The translations under genes and the position numbers were made by a program. A model generated the notes under the pieces. The model did no database searches. It saw only the letters and a list, made by a program, of their open reading frames with translations, and was not told where the DNA came from. Of a DNA stretch of 64,000 bases, positions 49,011 through 64,000 are shown piece after piece. The stretch is from the NCBI GenBank assembly GCA_003344405.1, contig NOWV01000098.1, positions 212,783 through 276,782 on the forward strand. Direction: 5' to 3'. Within the stretch, counting starts at the first letter, position 1. Every line of letters starts with the position of its first letter. The DNA is from Trichoplax sp. H2 (Eukaryota; Placozoa; Uniplacotomia; Trichoplacea).

Positions 49011-52000
49011 TTAATGAAATTAAGTCAGACTATATTAAACGAAATAAACGTAAATCGTAGAATAGCACCTGAGTCTTTTGACCAATTTGAAAGTTAGCTA
49101 AAACAAAGTAGCATTAATCTAATGCAGTTAACGAACTAAATAATATCGAATCCAAATATTAATGTAAAGAAGAATAACATGCATGTGGAAAATTTTGTAT
49201 TACCCTGAAGTCATGATGGTAACCACTACAGCTATAGATCATTTAATAGATTTATATGTTAAACTCAATACCCAGAATCAATCCTAGATTGTCCAATTTC
49301 GAATATTGATCGCAACCTAACAATAAACAATTGGTGGAACTATGAATAGTTCAAAATGCAATGGATATTACACCGGTGAATGTTTCACTATGGCGCCTAA
49401 ATAGTTTAAACCAGTGGGTTACGGAATGAAGGTAAGGTAGTACACTCAGTAAAGTATATTAAATTAGTATTGTCCCCTATATAAATTATGGAAATATTTC
49501 ATAAGAACGCTTCTTTTCCTGCCAAAATCTAAATTTCAAGAATGTCTGCTTTTACATTGATGGAGCTCATTTTGTTTATACGAACTTGCGATAAACCTGT
49601 GTTATTTCATGTAAAGGCGCGGGTGATAATATAGATACGTAAAGAAACTGCCTTTAGTTTAAATGCTGTGATATAGTAATTAAATAAAGTGAAATTCTTA
49701 GCGAAAACCTAAAGTTATGGACGGAAGCTACCCAAAACTATTCGCGTGACTGAACGAGTAGATATGAATCGGTCTTGTATGATAAAATGACGGAAAAGTA
49801 ATAAAAATACGAACGATTCTTCATTACTTAATTAGTAGTATAGATCTAGTAGTATACAGTATTGAATGTATGCTAAGAAGAAAGAAAGACTATGCATACA
49901 ATGGAAATGTTATACGTAGTAAAATGAACTACATTATTATTAGTAATGATAGTGTATACTGCAATAAAGCTTGGCCTGTGATTTCAATTTTTGAGATTTA
50001 TAAGATGGTTCAGTCAAGACCATTTTAGTGGTAATCAAAATTTAAAGTCTTGCAATTAACCACGGATGCCAAGAAAGAAATCTGCCAAAGTCATGTTGAG
50101 GCACAAAATACCGAAACGTGCAACTGTTTTGGGATCTAAATAAGGCGAAGTCACTAAATATCGCTAACTAATTTTAAGTGAAATTCCACCGCAACAATGT
50201 TTCACTTGAATATCGTAGCGTAAACATCTGTTGACATATACTAGCATATCTGCCTTCATTGGCCTGAAAGTTACTATTTTAGATTTCTTATATCTATTAG
50301 TGTTTATATTAATGAAAAGTGTCATAGATTATATTTTATTTACTACGATTACCTTTCAGCCAAGGTTATAACCACAAACAGCATTTTAGACTATTGCATC
50401 ATAAAATACTTACTACCTTCATTATGCTTTCATTTTGCAAATGAAAATACGTATACTAATTATGCATTTATATGTTTAGACGATATTTTGATTTGAACTC
50501 GCTATTACGTTAAAGCACCAAATTTTAGATAGTACTAGTAATTGTTGAGCATAAAGTAAACTTTCACAGTAGAAATTGCTAGGCAGCGTGGTATGGCATA
50601 AAGTTAAGCTTTGTACATCTCAAATTAATACCCTAAGTTCGCTACGTATGACAAGAACGGGTAAATGTGATCGATTTCATGCGGCACTATAGATTCTTAG
50701 AATTAGACCTAATTGAGTTACCTACAACAAATTTGTTGCTATTTGACTAGAGCCCATTTCTTTCCTACTTGTGTAAGGTTTCAGATATCTATCTGTAACC
50801 AACTACTCTATTTCACGGGAATTATTCTATTCTCAAAGATACGTTCCCTAATTCCTGACGGCTCTGAAATCAACACAATGAATGCAATATCAATTCTAGA
50901 ACTTTCTTAACTCATCATTAGTGGTATCATCTAAAATTATAATAGCGTGTTATTAATTTGTCATTACACGATGGTATGGTGTAAATAAGCGAATAGGATA
51001 TAAACGCTAAGGTCGTAAAGTTTTTACACGGTTACTAGTTGTGTATATATACAGAGTAATGCATAAAAGAATGAAACTTCATCTATAGAACCATTCTTTA
51101 GCTGGACTTTTCTAAAATCTTCTGTTTGTGGTATCATAGTATCGTCATCATTATGTCATAAATTACAGGCTTATTCCACTAATTTTCTGAATTACCAACA
51201 AAATCAGAGTTTATTAGTTTAGTGATGGCGAAATATCAAAACTGTTATCAATATATTATATAAAATTTAAACTAATCAAAGCTTAAAATTAAAAGTAATT
51301 TCATCTAAGTTGAGTAAATTAAGTTATGCTTTTAAATGGATAGAATGAATAATTTTAGTTTCACGGAAAACGATATTATTTATTGGATTTTGGTCACAAA
51401 TAGAGACATATAATATGCAACTGACACGCTTTGAAGATTCTAGTTTATGATCTCGCGACTATAATGAGTAAGATACATAAATAGTTTCGCCATTTCTATA
51501 AAATTACCCCTTAAATTCACCGAAGTAAAATCAAAAAATGCTCATCTAGTAGAGTTTGATATGCTTATAGCAATTTAATTCGATAAAGAACTTGTATTAA
51601 TGTCTATTTTACTAAATCTCTTATGGCTATTAAATATGAAAAATTTAGAAAATAAGTTTTTCCTACGTGCGATATGGTATGAAAAAAGTAGAAAATAGAT
51701 TTTTCTAGACGGGAATATTAAATATTTTCGTAATGTTTCTATCATGATATCGATAATAATTTAAGTATCGAGCTACATTTGATTTAATAAATAATAATAA
51801 TATAACATTACCCGATATCAATAGTGTTCGAACGCCGCATCGCCTCGCTTAGAATTGACGATTGAGATCCAAACCATGTAATCATCAAGAGTTTAAGAAG
51901 ATTTTCTTTATAGTTCGGTGCCAATCACGATGAAATTAATTAAATTACTTTTTTATGACCATCTTTGACGCAATTAAGATAACTTTGCTATTTCTATGAT

Positions 52001-55000
52001 AGGAAGTAATTACAATTATAGAGGTTCCGATACTAGTAAGGAATGGTTTAATAAATTTGTGATGATTATTAATTCAGACGGCATAAGGAATTATAAAATA
52101 TTGGTATCATATGATCGTTCTTCTACTTAACATCCTTCCAACTTATTTAGCACCAAAGTTAGCACGTTTATCGCTCACTCGTCAAAACAAATTTTATCGC
52201 TAGTTTTCACTGATATACCGTGGTATGTCGTAAGCTGTAGTATACGCGTATAATGTCTGACATCTAAAACTTTCTATGTGGAGAACGGAACTAATTTTAA
52301 TTCGATAGCGATGATGCTTATGCTAATATGTACAGATTACTTAGAAACTAGAAATACTAACAAGGTTTCACCATTTATTTCGGTTTAAGCTTTAACATGC
52401 GCTCTAATTGTACAATTGCTATTATTTTTTCTTAATATGATTTATAAATTGTTCACTGCAATGTTTTCCAATGGTGTTACAAATGCGTCCAGGCTTACGA
52501 CATAAAGCAGTGGCTATTAAATTAAAATTTTAATATATGATAAAATTTATAATGAGCAGTGTATAAAGAATGATTCCTTCTCTTATTAGCGTTAAAGATG
52601 AAGTAAAAGACAATAGCAAGCCTTAAACACATTTATTTGCTTGTAAAGTCTTATGATTAAAGTACATTTTAGGAATAATTTCCCAAGATAAACGAGTTGT
52701 CTTAGTTTCTTCATCAGTCTTTAAATACAGAAACTTATAATCATTCTACTGTGCAATTAGTTCTACCTTGTAAATGATACTATGTTTTATGATACGACTT
52801 TTACGGAATTAAAGTACTTGAACTTGTTATGATAAAGGCGGTAATGTCAAGCATCGTTCACATTTGAAGTTAGCCGTATAAATTTCTAGTTCTGATCACG
52901 AATTATGATATAAGTGCCTTAATACGACCATCCATGAAATACTTAATTTATTAATAGGCAGTAGTGGAACCTCATTCTTTGCTTGTATGCGCTATAAATC
53001 ATGGAATTGTTCTTGCTGGCCTTAGATAACTTTATGATTTATAATAAAACCCATTGTAATTATAAATTTATGTCCAACGGCATCTGACATCTAATGGCAA
53101 ACCCTGTTAATTATAGAATTAATTATTGTCTTTCAGTTTATTCCTTCTAATTCAGGCGGTCATACCCATACCTACAATACAATAATATGAGAGAAAATTA
53201 TTCTTAATTGAGAGAAAATCTAATTTCCTATATGCTTGCATTTTCATTCGTTTACTAACTGGAAAAATGATTTCATGGTCGTATTTACATATATTCTAAA
53301 ATTGTATGAAAGTTTGATATCGCAACATGTAAGGAATTATCCAACTGCTGTATTACTAATTAAGATGGTAGAACACAAAGTAACTAGAATATTATGATGC
53401 TACAGTATAAGTATAGATTGAGGTACACTCATAATTTCGTTATTGCTATATTTTCAGGCTTCAGAACACGTCAAGAAATGTCTATTATCGAATTTTTGCA
53501 ACTCATCGCAAATTCAGTTTGTTGAGATTTCTCGATGAAATACAAAACTATTCTAATCACTTTGCTTTCTGAAGACTTTGGTATAATTCTCTTAATCTTT
53601 ACTAACTCATGTTATCTAGATGTATGATGAACAGTAAGAGCAAAAGTGTTGAATTAGAACTATAGCCTAATTCAACTAGGAATTTATATCTGTATATATG
53701 GAATGTCCTGATTGAGTTTTAATGTTCAATGAATTACCATAAAGACCTAAGTTGATGAATACAATGAAAACATTTGCTAATAAAGAATATGAATGTGATC
53801 AAAGATGCGATATTCAAGTAGTTAGAATAAATCACCATACTACAAATATAATTTATATATTTGAATATACTAATTTATTACCGATTCACAATATGCGCCT
53901 AAATCTTTGTATTAGTTGCGTAAGAAGTGATCACACAAATAAAAGATTTGTCACACCTGACAATTTACTTACCTTACCGTAATAAAGATACAGTTAATTT
54001 CATTTTGTAGAGACAATTAAGCATATTCTACATGAAACCAACTTGTACGTTACCAAAATATAATTTAATGATTACTTTCTTATATTAGTAATAGGTGGTA
54101 AAGGGAGAGAGGTTCCCTATTTCTTATTCGTAATATTGATTATATCATCATAAATATGGATTAATATGCCATTTATGACAATCTATTTTAGCCTTGGATA
54201 AAACAGTGAGTTTCGTAAATAAGTTTGATTATTTCATAACGTCTTTTTCGATTAGCAATGTAGTAAATATTTAACAAGTATAAACCCGCAAAAGCAATAC
54301 TGCAATGATAAAATAAAAATTACTTCAGTCTGTGTAATTGAAAGCTGTCCATTATGATTAGTATTCTAAGTTGACAGTGTCTTCCTTCTTAAATAATGAA
54401 AGATTAATGTCCTATACATACGAATGTATGAATATCATCAATTTAATTTATAGAATTGATAACCCTATACGATTGATTCATTAAATTAGAAATATTTGCT
54501 TAACATAGATATTGAAATAGAATTATCAGTATATGAAGGAAAAGAATCAGCCAGAAGGAAGGAAATAAGGAACATTACAAAGATAAAATAATAACGCTAT
54601 TAGTTTGAAAGTTTAAAGCGAATCGATAAAGAATAATTGGTTATAGAACTAACTTCTCAGTTAATGAAGACGAGGTAATTATTAATTTTTTCTACTTTGT
54701 CTACTGTCTAGACAATCTCAATTATAATATTATATGCAAAATAATTGCTCCTATCCTTATGACGTAACTTAACACAGATAATACTTTAGTTTCTCATTGT
54801 CATTACTTCAGTGCGGAAAATCTTCTTTACTATCAATAAAACAGAATGATTTATAAGAGTAAATCATTTTTTAGAACTACAAATTATATAATAGTATATA
54901 TCAGATGTCATCATAATTAAAGTTTATATCTTTACCCAAGAGTTTATCTTGGGCTTATATCATTAACTCTAGAGGGCTATTGCGTCGAGCTGATCTATTT

Positions 55001-58000
55001 TCCATTCTAGATACATGCCAATTTATTGTATTTACGCACTGAAATTTACTAAATCGTAGTATACTATGATTTTAGGTATGATAATATAAAACTTATAGGA
55101 AGTGTAATATTAGTTACCAAGGATAATAGTGTTTTAATCTAAGGATTTTGTCTAAATGAAGTAGGAAGGGAGAAGAGGGTACAGCTACATCCTGTCGGTT
55201 ATTGTATCTGGATTTGATTCATCACTTACACATATATTACTACAATAGTGAAAGGAATGGCTCTATCCTCACAGGTTAACGATTATTGTTTAAATACTTT
55301 ACAAAATCTCATTTTGCTAAGATACGATAAGAAAAGAGACGGCTGCATCCTGTAAGATGAAAAAGTTGATTGTATCGTTGACATGACATATACCCAGGTG
55401 GGCTATCCACGTATCGTAATAATGTAGGATATATCGTTCCATCTGAATAATAAGATACTCTATGTTATTATCGACTAAAACTTATACAGTTCAAAGCTAA
55501 ATGAACAAAGTTGATTTGGAATGCTTTCACCATATCATGCTAATTATAACAACGTCTGAAAAGAGAATTCTATTCCATAATACTTTCAGAAATAAAGGAC
55601 ACGATAAGTTAGCTAGGAAGATATCGTAGTCATTAAAATCAGCTATATCCAGCAGGCTATCGTAGCATTAAATCAAATTTATTGGCATTAGCAACATGCA
55701 AAATGTACTTAATAAGAATGCAATAAACAAACAATTTAGATCTTTCATTCATGAATTATTCTCTTACAATCGAGGAAATTTTACCACATTAATCTATCTA
55801 TTTGAAAATTGAAATCATTGTAAGGCTACCAATTGCTACTGGAAAGTTCATTATTAGTTGCTTAAGTTGAATCAGTTACGATTGATAGAGATGAAATAAC
55901 ATCAGAAATCATCATCACCTGTATTAGTGTTTTTACTCAGAAATATTAAAGTAAATGGAATGACACCTAACTATTCTGATAATCCTGTCACTGTCATTTC
56001 TTCTTCCATTTATATTTTTACTACATGATTGCGCTCAAATAATGTCTTGACACGTTAAATTGTAAATGCTAGAATTCAATTACTATATTGTAATTACAAG
56101 TTCTCTCTGAAGTTGTTCGATCATTTACCAAGAAAGTGCGGATATAATTATGTACATAAACTTATTTGAGTAGTTTATCCTCCCGATTTAGATATTAATT
56201 TTACAGCATGGAATTATTGGATCAAACTTGGTGTCACATATAAGAGAATAAGATATCAATGAATTCCATTTGTACCAACTAAGATTAAAACTAAAGTGAA
56301 GGGCTGAGGCTGTCAATTTTTAAATACCAAGTCATCTTTTTATTACAGAAATGATTGCGAAGTCAAACTATTGACTACGCATATTACTTGAGTAGAGGTG
56401 AATTTAATCAAGGGTTATAAGATACAATAAAGAATATAGAGGGAAATTATATAATATTATCCAACTTACTAAGAAAAATAGAGTTACACCTGTATCGAGG
56501 TATTGTCTACTTCAATCAATAATGTTCGGAAGTCCCTAGTTAACAGTTAGTATTATACAAATAATTCAATCAAAAATCAATGCAATTTCAACTCCAATTC
56601 TTTTACAATGATATCAATTGGAAAACTAAAGCTATTTTAGTTGATTAATAACTGATTACGTTATTGGAATTAGCCACAATAGGTTTAAGTCTAAATTTAA
56701 ACCAATAGATACTGATCGATTTGAAAAGATTGTGTCTAAAGTCCATTTTTCTTTCTAACATTGCTTACTATGAACACGTATAAAATATCTAACGTATTAA
56801 ACAGCTTATTTTCCTTTCCACCTTTACTATTATCTATCAAACTTACGTCTATCTGGCTACTAAAATAATATACCCAAACTGTAGCTACAAGAGAATGCAG
56901 TAATAATATCAAATCTTAGATCGAGACGTCTACTAGACTACCATATAAATAATATTTGCTACTGTAATCTTCAGCTGAGACAAACATTATTTGCACTAGC
57001 AAACATTAAGTAATAATAATATGACGATATTAATTGTATTGATACTATGATTACAAAAAACGTTATCGTTATATATGGATTGAAAATGATAATTTCCTTT
57101 CCTTTACAAATTCTTGTTTCAAGCTCTATGTTCGCGCATTATCTAAGTAATACTTAAAGAATCTATAAATCAATAAATTCAGGAATTTTTATATATGAAA
57201 AATGTTTCTAATTTCCTTTCCTATCAAAGAAAATTAAATTGTCATAAGGGAATACTATGATCTAGATAATGATAACTAAAAATTATTTCAACCTTTCTAG
57301 CCCCGATTTTAATATTTACTTTTCAAGCCATGCTTTAATATTATAAACATTATTAATTAGCAACATTTTAAACCAGCTAAGCTTTAGCTTAAAGCTTGAG
57401 TAAAAGTGCATGGTTTCTTTAAACGATAACAATTAAATATTATTAAAGCGCATCTCACAGATTTATTCCATTTAATTCATGCTATTAGAATCATGGCGAT
57501 GACATTAATACTCTTCCGGGTATACAATTTTCAACTTATCACATCTACTGCTTGTAAACAGTAAACATACAGACAGCCATATTTTGTTAGTTTCTGTCGT
57601 TAGCGTAATGTGTAGTAATACCTTCTCATAAATGTAACGCAGGACAAGCAGTAGATTTTTAGTGCCATGATCAATTTTTATGCGATATTCTTTATTTACT
57701 TGACATGATCAAAAAATAACCCAGGTGATTTTTATTTAATTACGCTGTACACTCTACTTTACGTACAGTTACGCATGATGAATTATTTGCCATTACCATA
57801 AATCATCGATCGAATATGAAGCAAATGTTTAGCTACTTTATCACTTTATTCAAATCTAGCCATTGATTCTAATTTGAAAGAGTTTACGTCATTCGACGAT
57901 GGCAATAAATTGATTCAGTAAAATATAAAAGGCGGTATAGCAATCATAAAGAAAGTTGATTACTTGCGTGGCATTGAAATTAGGCTTTCAGCTAATAAGA

Positions 58001-61000
58001 AGTAAACGAGTGCGTCAAAAATAGTTTTAAATTTTAATGTTATTTTAATCTTTTATTTCATAATTCTTCTAATATTGAATTTGTCACTATTGAATGCTTA
58101 TAAATTTATGTTTAAAATTCTTGGATTGGATGCAATTTATTAATCAACTACTGATTATTTAGACATTGATTGACACCCATATCACCTGCAAATAGCAAAG
58201 AGCACGTATAGGTGATTATTAAAGGTTTAAAATTAAAAAAATGAAGTTCTGTTGATAATCAATAATAGTAGCTAAAGAGAGAGGAAATTATACTACGGAA
58301 ATAGGTCACACAATATGCAGCCGATCAAGTGGTTGGATGATCTCTATCTATAGTTCATTAGATGGTATTGTTTCGATATCCATTGCGTTTTTAATTGATT
58401 GATTTTATTTTTAGTATTCAGGAAATGTGCAAGAAACAAACTTAGCTCTTATTTCATAATCATTATAAATTGATTTTCAATTTTACCTAGCTTGAGTGAA
58501 AGAGCAACGAAAGTATTCTATCAACTTATATATTCTTAACATTAAGCCATGAATAACCTACACCTATTTTTCGCATTGCAGAATAATTATTGTTAACATT
58601 AGTTAAATTGTGTACACTACTGTATTTTTTATACTCCTACTTGGTTATATCAAGAATAATATAATAATTATTTTTTGTTCGTATTGATATCGCAATGCTT
58701 AAGAGATTTTCTCATATTACGAAAGCGTAAATTCTATTACATGCTATAGCACTTACATTTTATATAGTTATTTATAACTTCCCTATAATATAATTAGACG
58801 ATTTTACTTAACTAAACATTGTTCCTGATGCCAAATTCTTCTCTTTTCTCTCGATATTTTTTATCAATGCATTAAATAAAATTGATCTTCACTTGTACCT
58901 TTATAAATTCAACATCAATACCTATCAATTATCATTCTAGAATCATCTCTACATTTGAAATGAAAGAATGGATTAAAAGAATAATGATTGCAATATTGAT
59001 AACTAATTATGCCAAAATATCTTGGCAATTGTATTTAAAACAAGAATGTTGAAATTTATAGCTTGATCGATTTAGCCTAAGATAATGATATTGTAGTCTC
59101 TTAATTGCTCCTACATTCACAGAATAATGATACGATCGAAAATCAGTAAGTATCCATGTATGTCGATGGAATGCATTATATATATACGCCTCCGTTGATT
59201 TCTACTTCCTATCTGGCTCACTAAATCTTTTAAATAGGCTAATTTCTCAGTTACGGTAAATCTCATTTATACAGAATAAAGTCAAACTCTCTATCTATTA
59301 TGTACGATAGTGGCTGTTACATATTTCATTTTTGGCATCAAAAACTCAATATCCTGCTTTAAACAATTTGATTATTGTTATTATTCTACTGAATAATGAT
59401 TAGGTAAGATAACTGGCTGGCTATTAAACAAGATTGTTTCTAGAACATATAGACAGGAAGATTACATGACTTGCATCGACGATATAGGCATGTCAGCATT
59501 TTATCTTGATTTGTTGTTATTGTTGCAATTTGAAAAAGTGCAGAATAGATCAATATTGCGCCAATAGATAGCTTTTGAATCATGATGGCAATAGGATCAA
59601 CAGTTCAATAGCAATTGTCAAGTCATTTTTTTATTTTTCGCTTGACGTCCGTTGTATTTCTACGTTTTAGATAGCTAATAATCAACTGAAATCTATTTCA
59701 TTTAGCAGGATTGAAAGATACTGCATAAGATAGCTATCTATTGAATTTTTTAAAACATTCAAAAGCTATATAAATAATCAACAGTAATCGATTAACCATA
59801 AAAAATATCCCTAATCATCTATGTGAATAACCGGTAGCAATTAATTTCTAGTCATAAGTAAAAAGATTAACCAAATATTTTATAACTTCACGTCTTTATC
59901 ATATAATTCATATAGAGTTTCATCTCATCATTCACGGCAAAGTATTAAAATAAGGACATCGGGAATTAATCAAAGACTTTTAATAAGGTAAAAAATGAGA
60001 ATAAACTGATAACTATACGAGTAATTTAGTAGAAAAAGACAAAATAATGTTGTAAGCCTTGTTACCATTTAGTTAATCATTTTTAAATCTGTGATTAATG
60101 TTTATTTTACTTGTCCTGATTTTTTCTTCTATATCTTACGTTAAAAAATTTTAAATGTCTTCAACGATATGACCCCTATTGATCCTAATTATTAAATTTA
60201 CCGCTACATGATTCAAAAAATCAATATTTCGTAGTATAAGTATGTAACTAAACTCGTATTGAGTTCAAATACAGACGAGAAATGATAGCATGCCGCATTT
60301 ATCTTATAATCAGTGATAAAATTCATCGTCAAGTAGAGAATATAAAGAAGTTATCCATTCCATGTTGATTAACTTGTAGGATAGGATATACTAATTCAAT
60401 CGACTGAATATATGCACAGGTAGTAACGGAAATATTGGCATTCTTTAGATAGAAATACTTTCATTTATAGGATATATAGCTCATGAGTTAAAACTAATAA
60501 AGATCATGACCATTATCATCAGAAGGAAAAATTCTAACCTATATCTTAATTCAATTCTTCGTTTATAGCTTATAGTAACCTTGATGAAAAATAAACATAC
60601 TCAGTTATTTATTTCATTCAATTAATTCAATCAAACGCCTTTTTCCCGCACTTATGTCGTAAATTTTAATTTTGTTTCGCTGTGTTAATTGAATAAGATA
60701 CTTATGTGAGAGTAATAGATACCACCTCAATTAGGCTGTTATTCGGTATTTATTGGGCACAATATTAATTACCAGATTTTAATTTTGATATTTTTATAAT
60801 AAGATATTTACAGTAAGAGTAATTGACGGGCTAATGAAAACTTTTTCCAGATAGCTACATGAGTCGTTTTAGTGATAAAATTATTAATATAGCACATCCT
60901 CATCTTCTAGCTCTATTCAACAAATTAGCGTCACTAAACAGGCAGATAATCGTTCAATAATTTACTATTTTTCTTCGGGGATATCTAAATTGATTAGAAT

Positions 61001-61974
61001 AATATCGCTCGTTTTTCACTGATCCTGTCCATGATTAGTAATAATGTGGGAGGAATTGAAATCCATTAATATCCGAATATATTAACCAAGCCATCTGCTT
61101 TATAAACTGATAACAATTAAGATTGTAGTAAGTCTTCTATATAACAATCTTGCTAATATTCAAGACTTAGCTATAATATCGCAAATTCGCTTTACTGATA
61201 TACCGCAGCTTTTACTTGCAGTCTTAAGTAATTGTATCTGACTTACCGATATCGTTTTGTTCCCATTCTCAACCCATTTCAGATAAAGATGACTACGCTA
61301 TTATTATAACTATTTTAACTGATTGTCTTGATAGCTATTAATACACAAATCACTAAAATTGCTATTACATAGCTGATAAACTATGCCACAAAGTGCATAT
61401 ATGATGATAGACAACATTTCACTATCAATCAATTTCCCATAAAAAAACTGTGCAATTAAGTCAACCAATAATCGCACAATAAGATAACAACCTTTGTTAG
61501 TATAACTATTTAAATAAGCATGAGAATTGAGATTATCTATCTAATTTCAATCACAACTTTGCTCATTCAATAAGAAACAATTATCAATCGAAAATATAAA
61601 ATAAAAATTCACTTTTATAGAAATTAGCGTTATCAAATTACTGCATAGTACAATAAAGAATGATTAAAACCGTCTTTGACTTCAGATGGAATTTATTTTA
61701 TGACATGTTTTTTAGTATCACCAACATAGTTGCTGTTGATTGTATAGGGCAAATAGGAAAAATTTATTTTCAATCCCTATTAAAGTGGAGCTTTGTCAGC
61801 TAAGTAGAGGAAATGAAGCCGTAAGACGAGCCGTAAGAATTGCGATCACAGATTCCGAAAAGTCAATCTCATTGCCGGCAGATTGATAACATGCGATAAT
61901 CTAAGTTATTCTTACAATCAGTAACGATATTTACATTTTATTGCTCAATTTTTCTTCAAAAAACCTAACTTTAC
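49011..61974. other. Gene desert, 13 kb
   Basis: Very AT-rich sequence with dense stops. I found no exon, tRNA, rRNA or transposon protein on either strand. Weak local echoes of ACATCCTGT / GCATCCTGTAAG and TATCGTAG words occur around 55.18-55.67 kb, without a clear unit. It may be true intergenic DNA or intron of a gene whose exons lie beyond the window. Confidence 0.5.
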
Positions 61975-62012
61975 TTAAAATTTACCAATGTCATCCGGTC
62001 TGGCTTTCTCAC

Positions 62013-62152
62013 CCTGATAAAATCTAATTGATGAAACAACAATGGCTGTAATTTGACAGTATATCTTTAATAAATTATCTAATCCAAGCCATGCTACTGC
62101 AATACCATGTTTACTCTTAAGCCATATCACGTATTTTCGATTCCCACTAACT
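62013..62152 (-). CDS. Orphan internal exon candidate
   Basis: On the minus strand a 140-bp open segment is bounded by an acceptor-like ACTATTTAG and a strong donor GTGAGA. In the open frame it reads VSGNRKYVIWLKSKHG, then a hydrophobic part (IAVAWLG, ITAIVVSSI) ending RFYQG. It is one of the few places in the last 17 kb with paired splice signals and a mixed, protein-like composition. No family was recognised and no partner exon was found, so it may be chance. Confidence 0.25.
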
Positions 62153-62175
62153 CTAAATAGTATTGTCCTGATCAT

Positions 62176-64000
62176 TCCATTATTATTACTGTTATCATTA
62201 TTTATCGTTTTATCCTTTTTTTTTACATATGCATGGAAGTAATTGTTAGATCTAATTATAAGATGTCCAAATTAACTTTCGATCTTACTATTTAGTTATT
62301 TGTTGTTTATTTATTTCTTAAAAATGACTTATTGTATTATAGTTGTATGAGTACACCAATTGTATTATGATCTAATTAATTTTATGATTTTCATAGTGCT
62401 AAATAGAAGTTTTAATTAATCGTTGACTGTGAATGAAAACAATCTTGGTTGTGTACAAGCGGAGCCATTCATTCATGACACATCATTGCTTTTAATTTCT
62501 ACTTCCAACAAGGTCTATCTGGTGATAGATGAGACTCTATGAGGTAGATTGCATCATTACAAGCTTGGATCAAATTAATTATTACTTCTATTTTTAAACG
62601 TTAAATTGGCCAGACGTCGGTATTTAATCCAACAATTCTTTGCTAGAATTTCATTTTATTTAAAGTGAAGCAAAGTCAACTGGTAACCATTACTGCCACA
62701 AAGCAAATCTAGGGCTATTGGTAAAGAATGAAGCATATTTATGTTTTACAATGTATAGGTAGGTTCAAATTTCACTACGATTACTACATGTCCTGCAAGC
62801 TTTTTCTCTCTCTTTGCTCTCATATCCGGAATCTGAATACTTTACCCATGAGTATACTTTGCGTGTACAATGCTGTATACGCAAATTATAATCATTTTTC
62901 ATATCGAAATAGTCTTTCCTATGTGGATTTTAAATACCTCAATATCGTTAATCAAATTATTAATAAATGTTAGTGTTACGCGTTAATATAACACCTTAAC
63001 AAAATCCCATCCTTGATATTTTACTATACATGTCGATAAGATGATATTTACTTTTAATATCTTGATACATTTTTGCATTTAATATCTATCAACTTGTAGA
63101 TATAAATACGTACAAGATTTTATGTTAAAGCATCATCCTAGATTTCGAAATCAGATACTTCAACTTAAAACTTAGTATTTGATAAATTAAACACAGAGCA
63201 GTCATTGTAAGAGTGAAATTATGGCAATAGGAGTAATTTAGATAAAAAAATGAGTTAGATAAGAATTATGGATGGTTTACGATCGTCCATTTTCAATAGC
63301 TATTTTCTACGTCTTGTTATTAAATAGAATTTTAAGTTAGCATAAGGAATTATAGTTGCTCATAAGTAAGAAAGCAGCATTTAACTTAAACTACCATAGC
63401 ATTAGTTTGAATGACAGTTTAATCTCTGATAGAATATGTTAACATTCAAAATAACGAATAAAAGCAATGTCGTTTAGTCTTCGTTTTGTCAAGTTCTGGT
63501 TTTATTCAAATACAATGATACCTCTGTCTGGCTAAGCTTTGACATATTTATTATTTTACTGATAGAATGACTTGACCAAGCAAATTTAAGAATAGAAAAT
63601 GTAATGTTATCATAACACTTTAACGACTGTATTTCTTACAGCAGTCATCGATGATCCAATTCTTAGCACTGCCTTTGCTACGAATTTCCTCTACTTTCGC
63701 CAGTATGAGTTAATTTTTAAGTCAACTAGAAAGTAGTCCAGGCTAACTCTGTAAAACGCTAATCATGATTGTATTTAATCTACAGTTTCCGTGTTTAAAT
63801 TGTATAAATTTTTAGTTTTTGTTTAGTATAATGTAGTTGGCAGGATAGGTTAGATTTCGATTTAATAGCCTAAATTATAAGAGATATTTGCTTATAATGA
63901 AGCCGCAATCTAATTTTTGCTCAATCTTTGAATATCTTGGATAATCATGTTTATTTATTATGACTTATCCATTTTCTCCGTGTATTGTGAAGGCATTTTT
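62176..64000. other. Gene-free DNA to the window end
   Basis: AT-rich; an 81-codon open stretch at 62728-62973 (+) has a composition expected of random AT-rich sequence. Nothing else is seen. Confidence 0.45.

Overview
The window looks like nuclear DNA of an early-branching animal, most likely a placozoan (Trichoplax/Hoilungia type). It is AT-rich and its genes are split by many short GT-AG introns (mostly 70-600 bp). The gene set is typical of animals: a TRPM channel, a tetraspanin, two CYP2-clan cytochromes P450, a TBC1D12/14-like Rab GAP, an SH3BP2-like PH-SH2 adaptor, a SMYD5-like methyltransferase and a family-1 uracil-DNA glycosylase. The placozoan assignment is inference from gene content and architecture; no marker here proves it. 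Exon models were built by hand from open frames, splice signals and intron phase. Most close in frame from first to last exon.

Layout. 377-3213 (+): last eight exons of a TRPM2-like channel, 5' end outside the window. 7525-10127 (-): tetraspanin. 12552-14695 and 17954-20155 (-): tandem P450 pair with identical gene structure, separated by about 3.3 kb holding a MITE-like element and GTAC-palindrome tracts. 21265-24683 (+): complete ten-exon TBC-domain Rab GAP, divergent from the second P450. 25971-28052 (-): PH domain fused to XYPPX repeats, a glycine-zipper segment and a poly-serine tail, first exon not found. 29654-29735 (-): tRNA-Leu(UAA). 31278-35769 (+): SH3BP2-like adaptor. 36568-37762 (-): unrecognised 182-residue protein, five exons. 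39117-42348 (+): SMYD5-like protein, 11 exons. 43510-46591 (+): UNG, nine exons, with an N-terminal PCNA-binding motif. From 46592 to the end (17.4 kb) there is no recognisable gene, only one orphan exon candidate and a 13-bp minisatellite.

The genes do not form a pathway. Neighbours are on mixed strands, and apart from the P450 pair they are unrelated. The non-coding signals that stand out are dispersed clusters of GTACTGTACAGTAC-type palindromes in intergenic DNA, a 319-bp inverted-repeat element flanked by TA, and two octamer plus two CRE-type motifs upstream of the PH/XYPPX gene.
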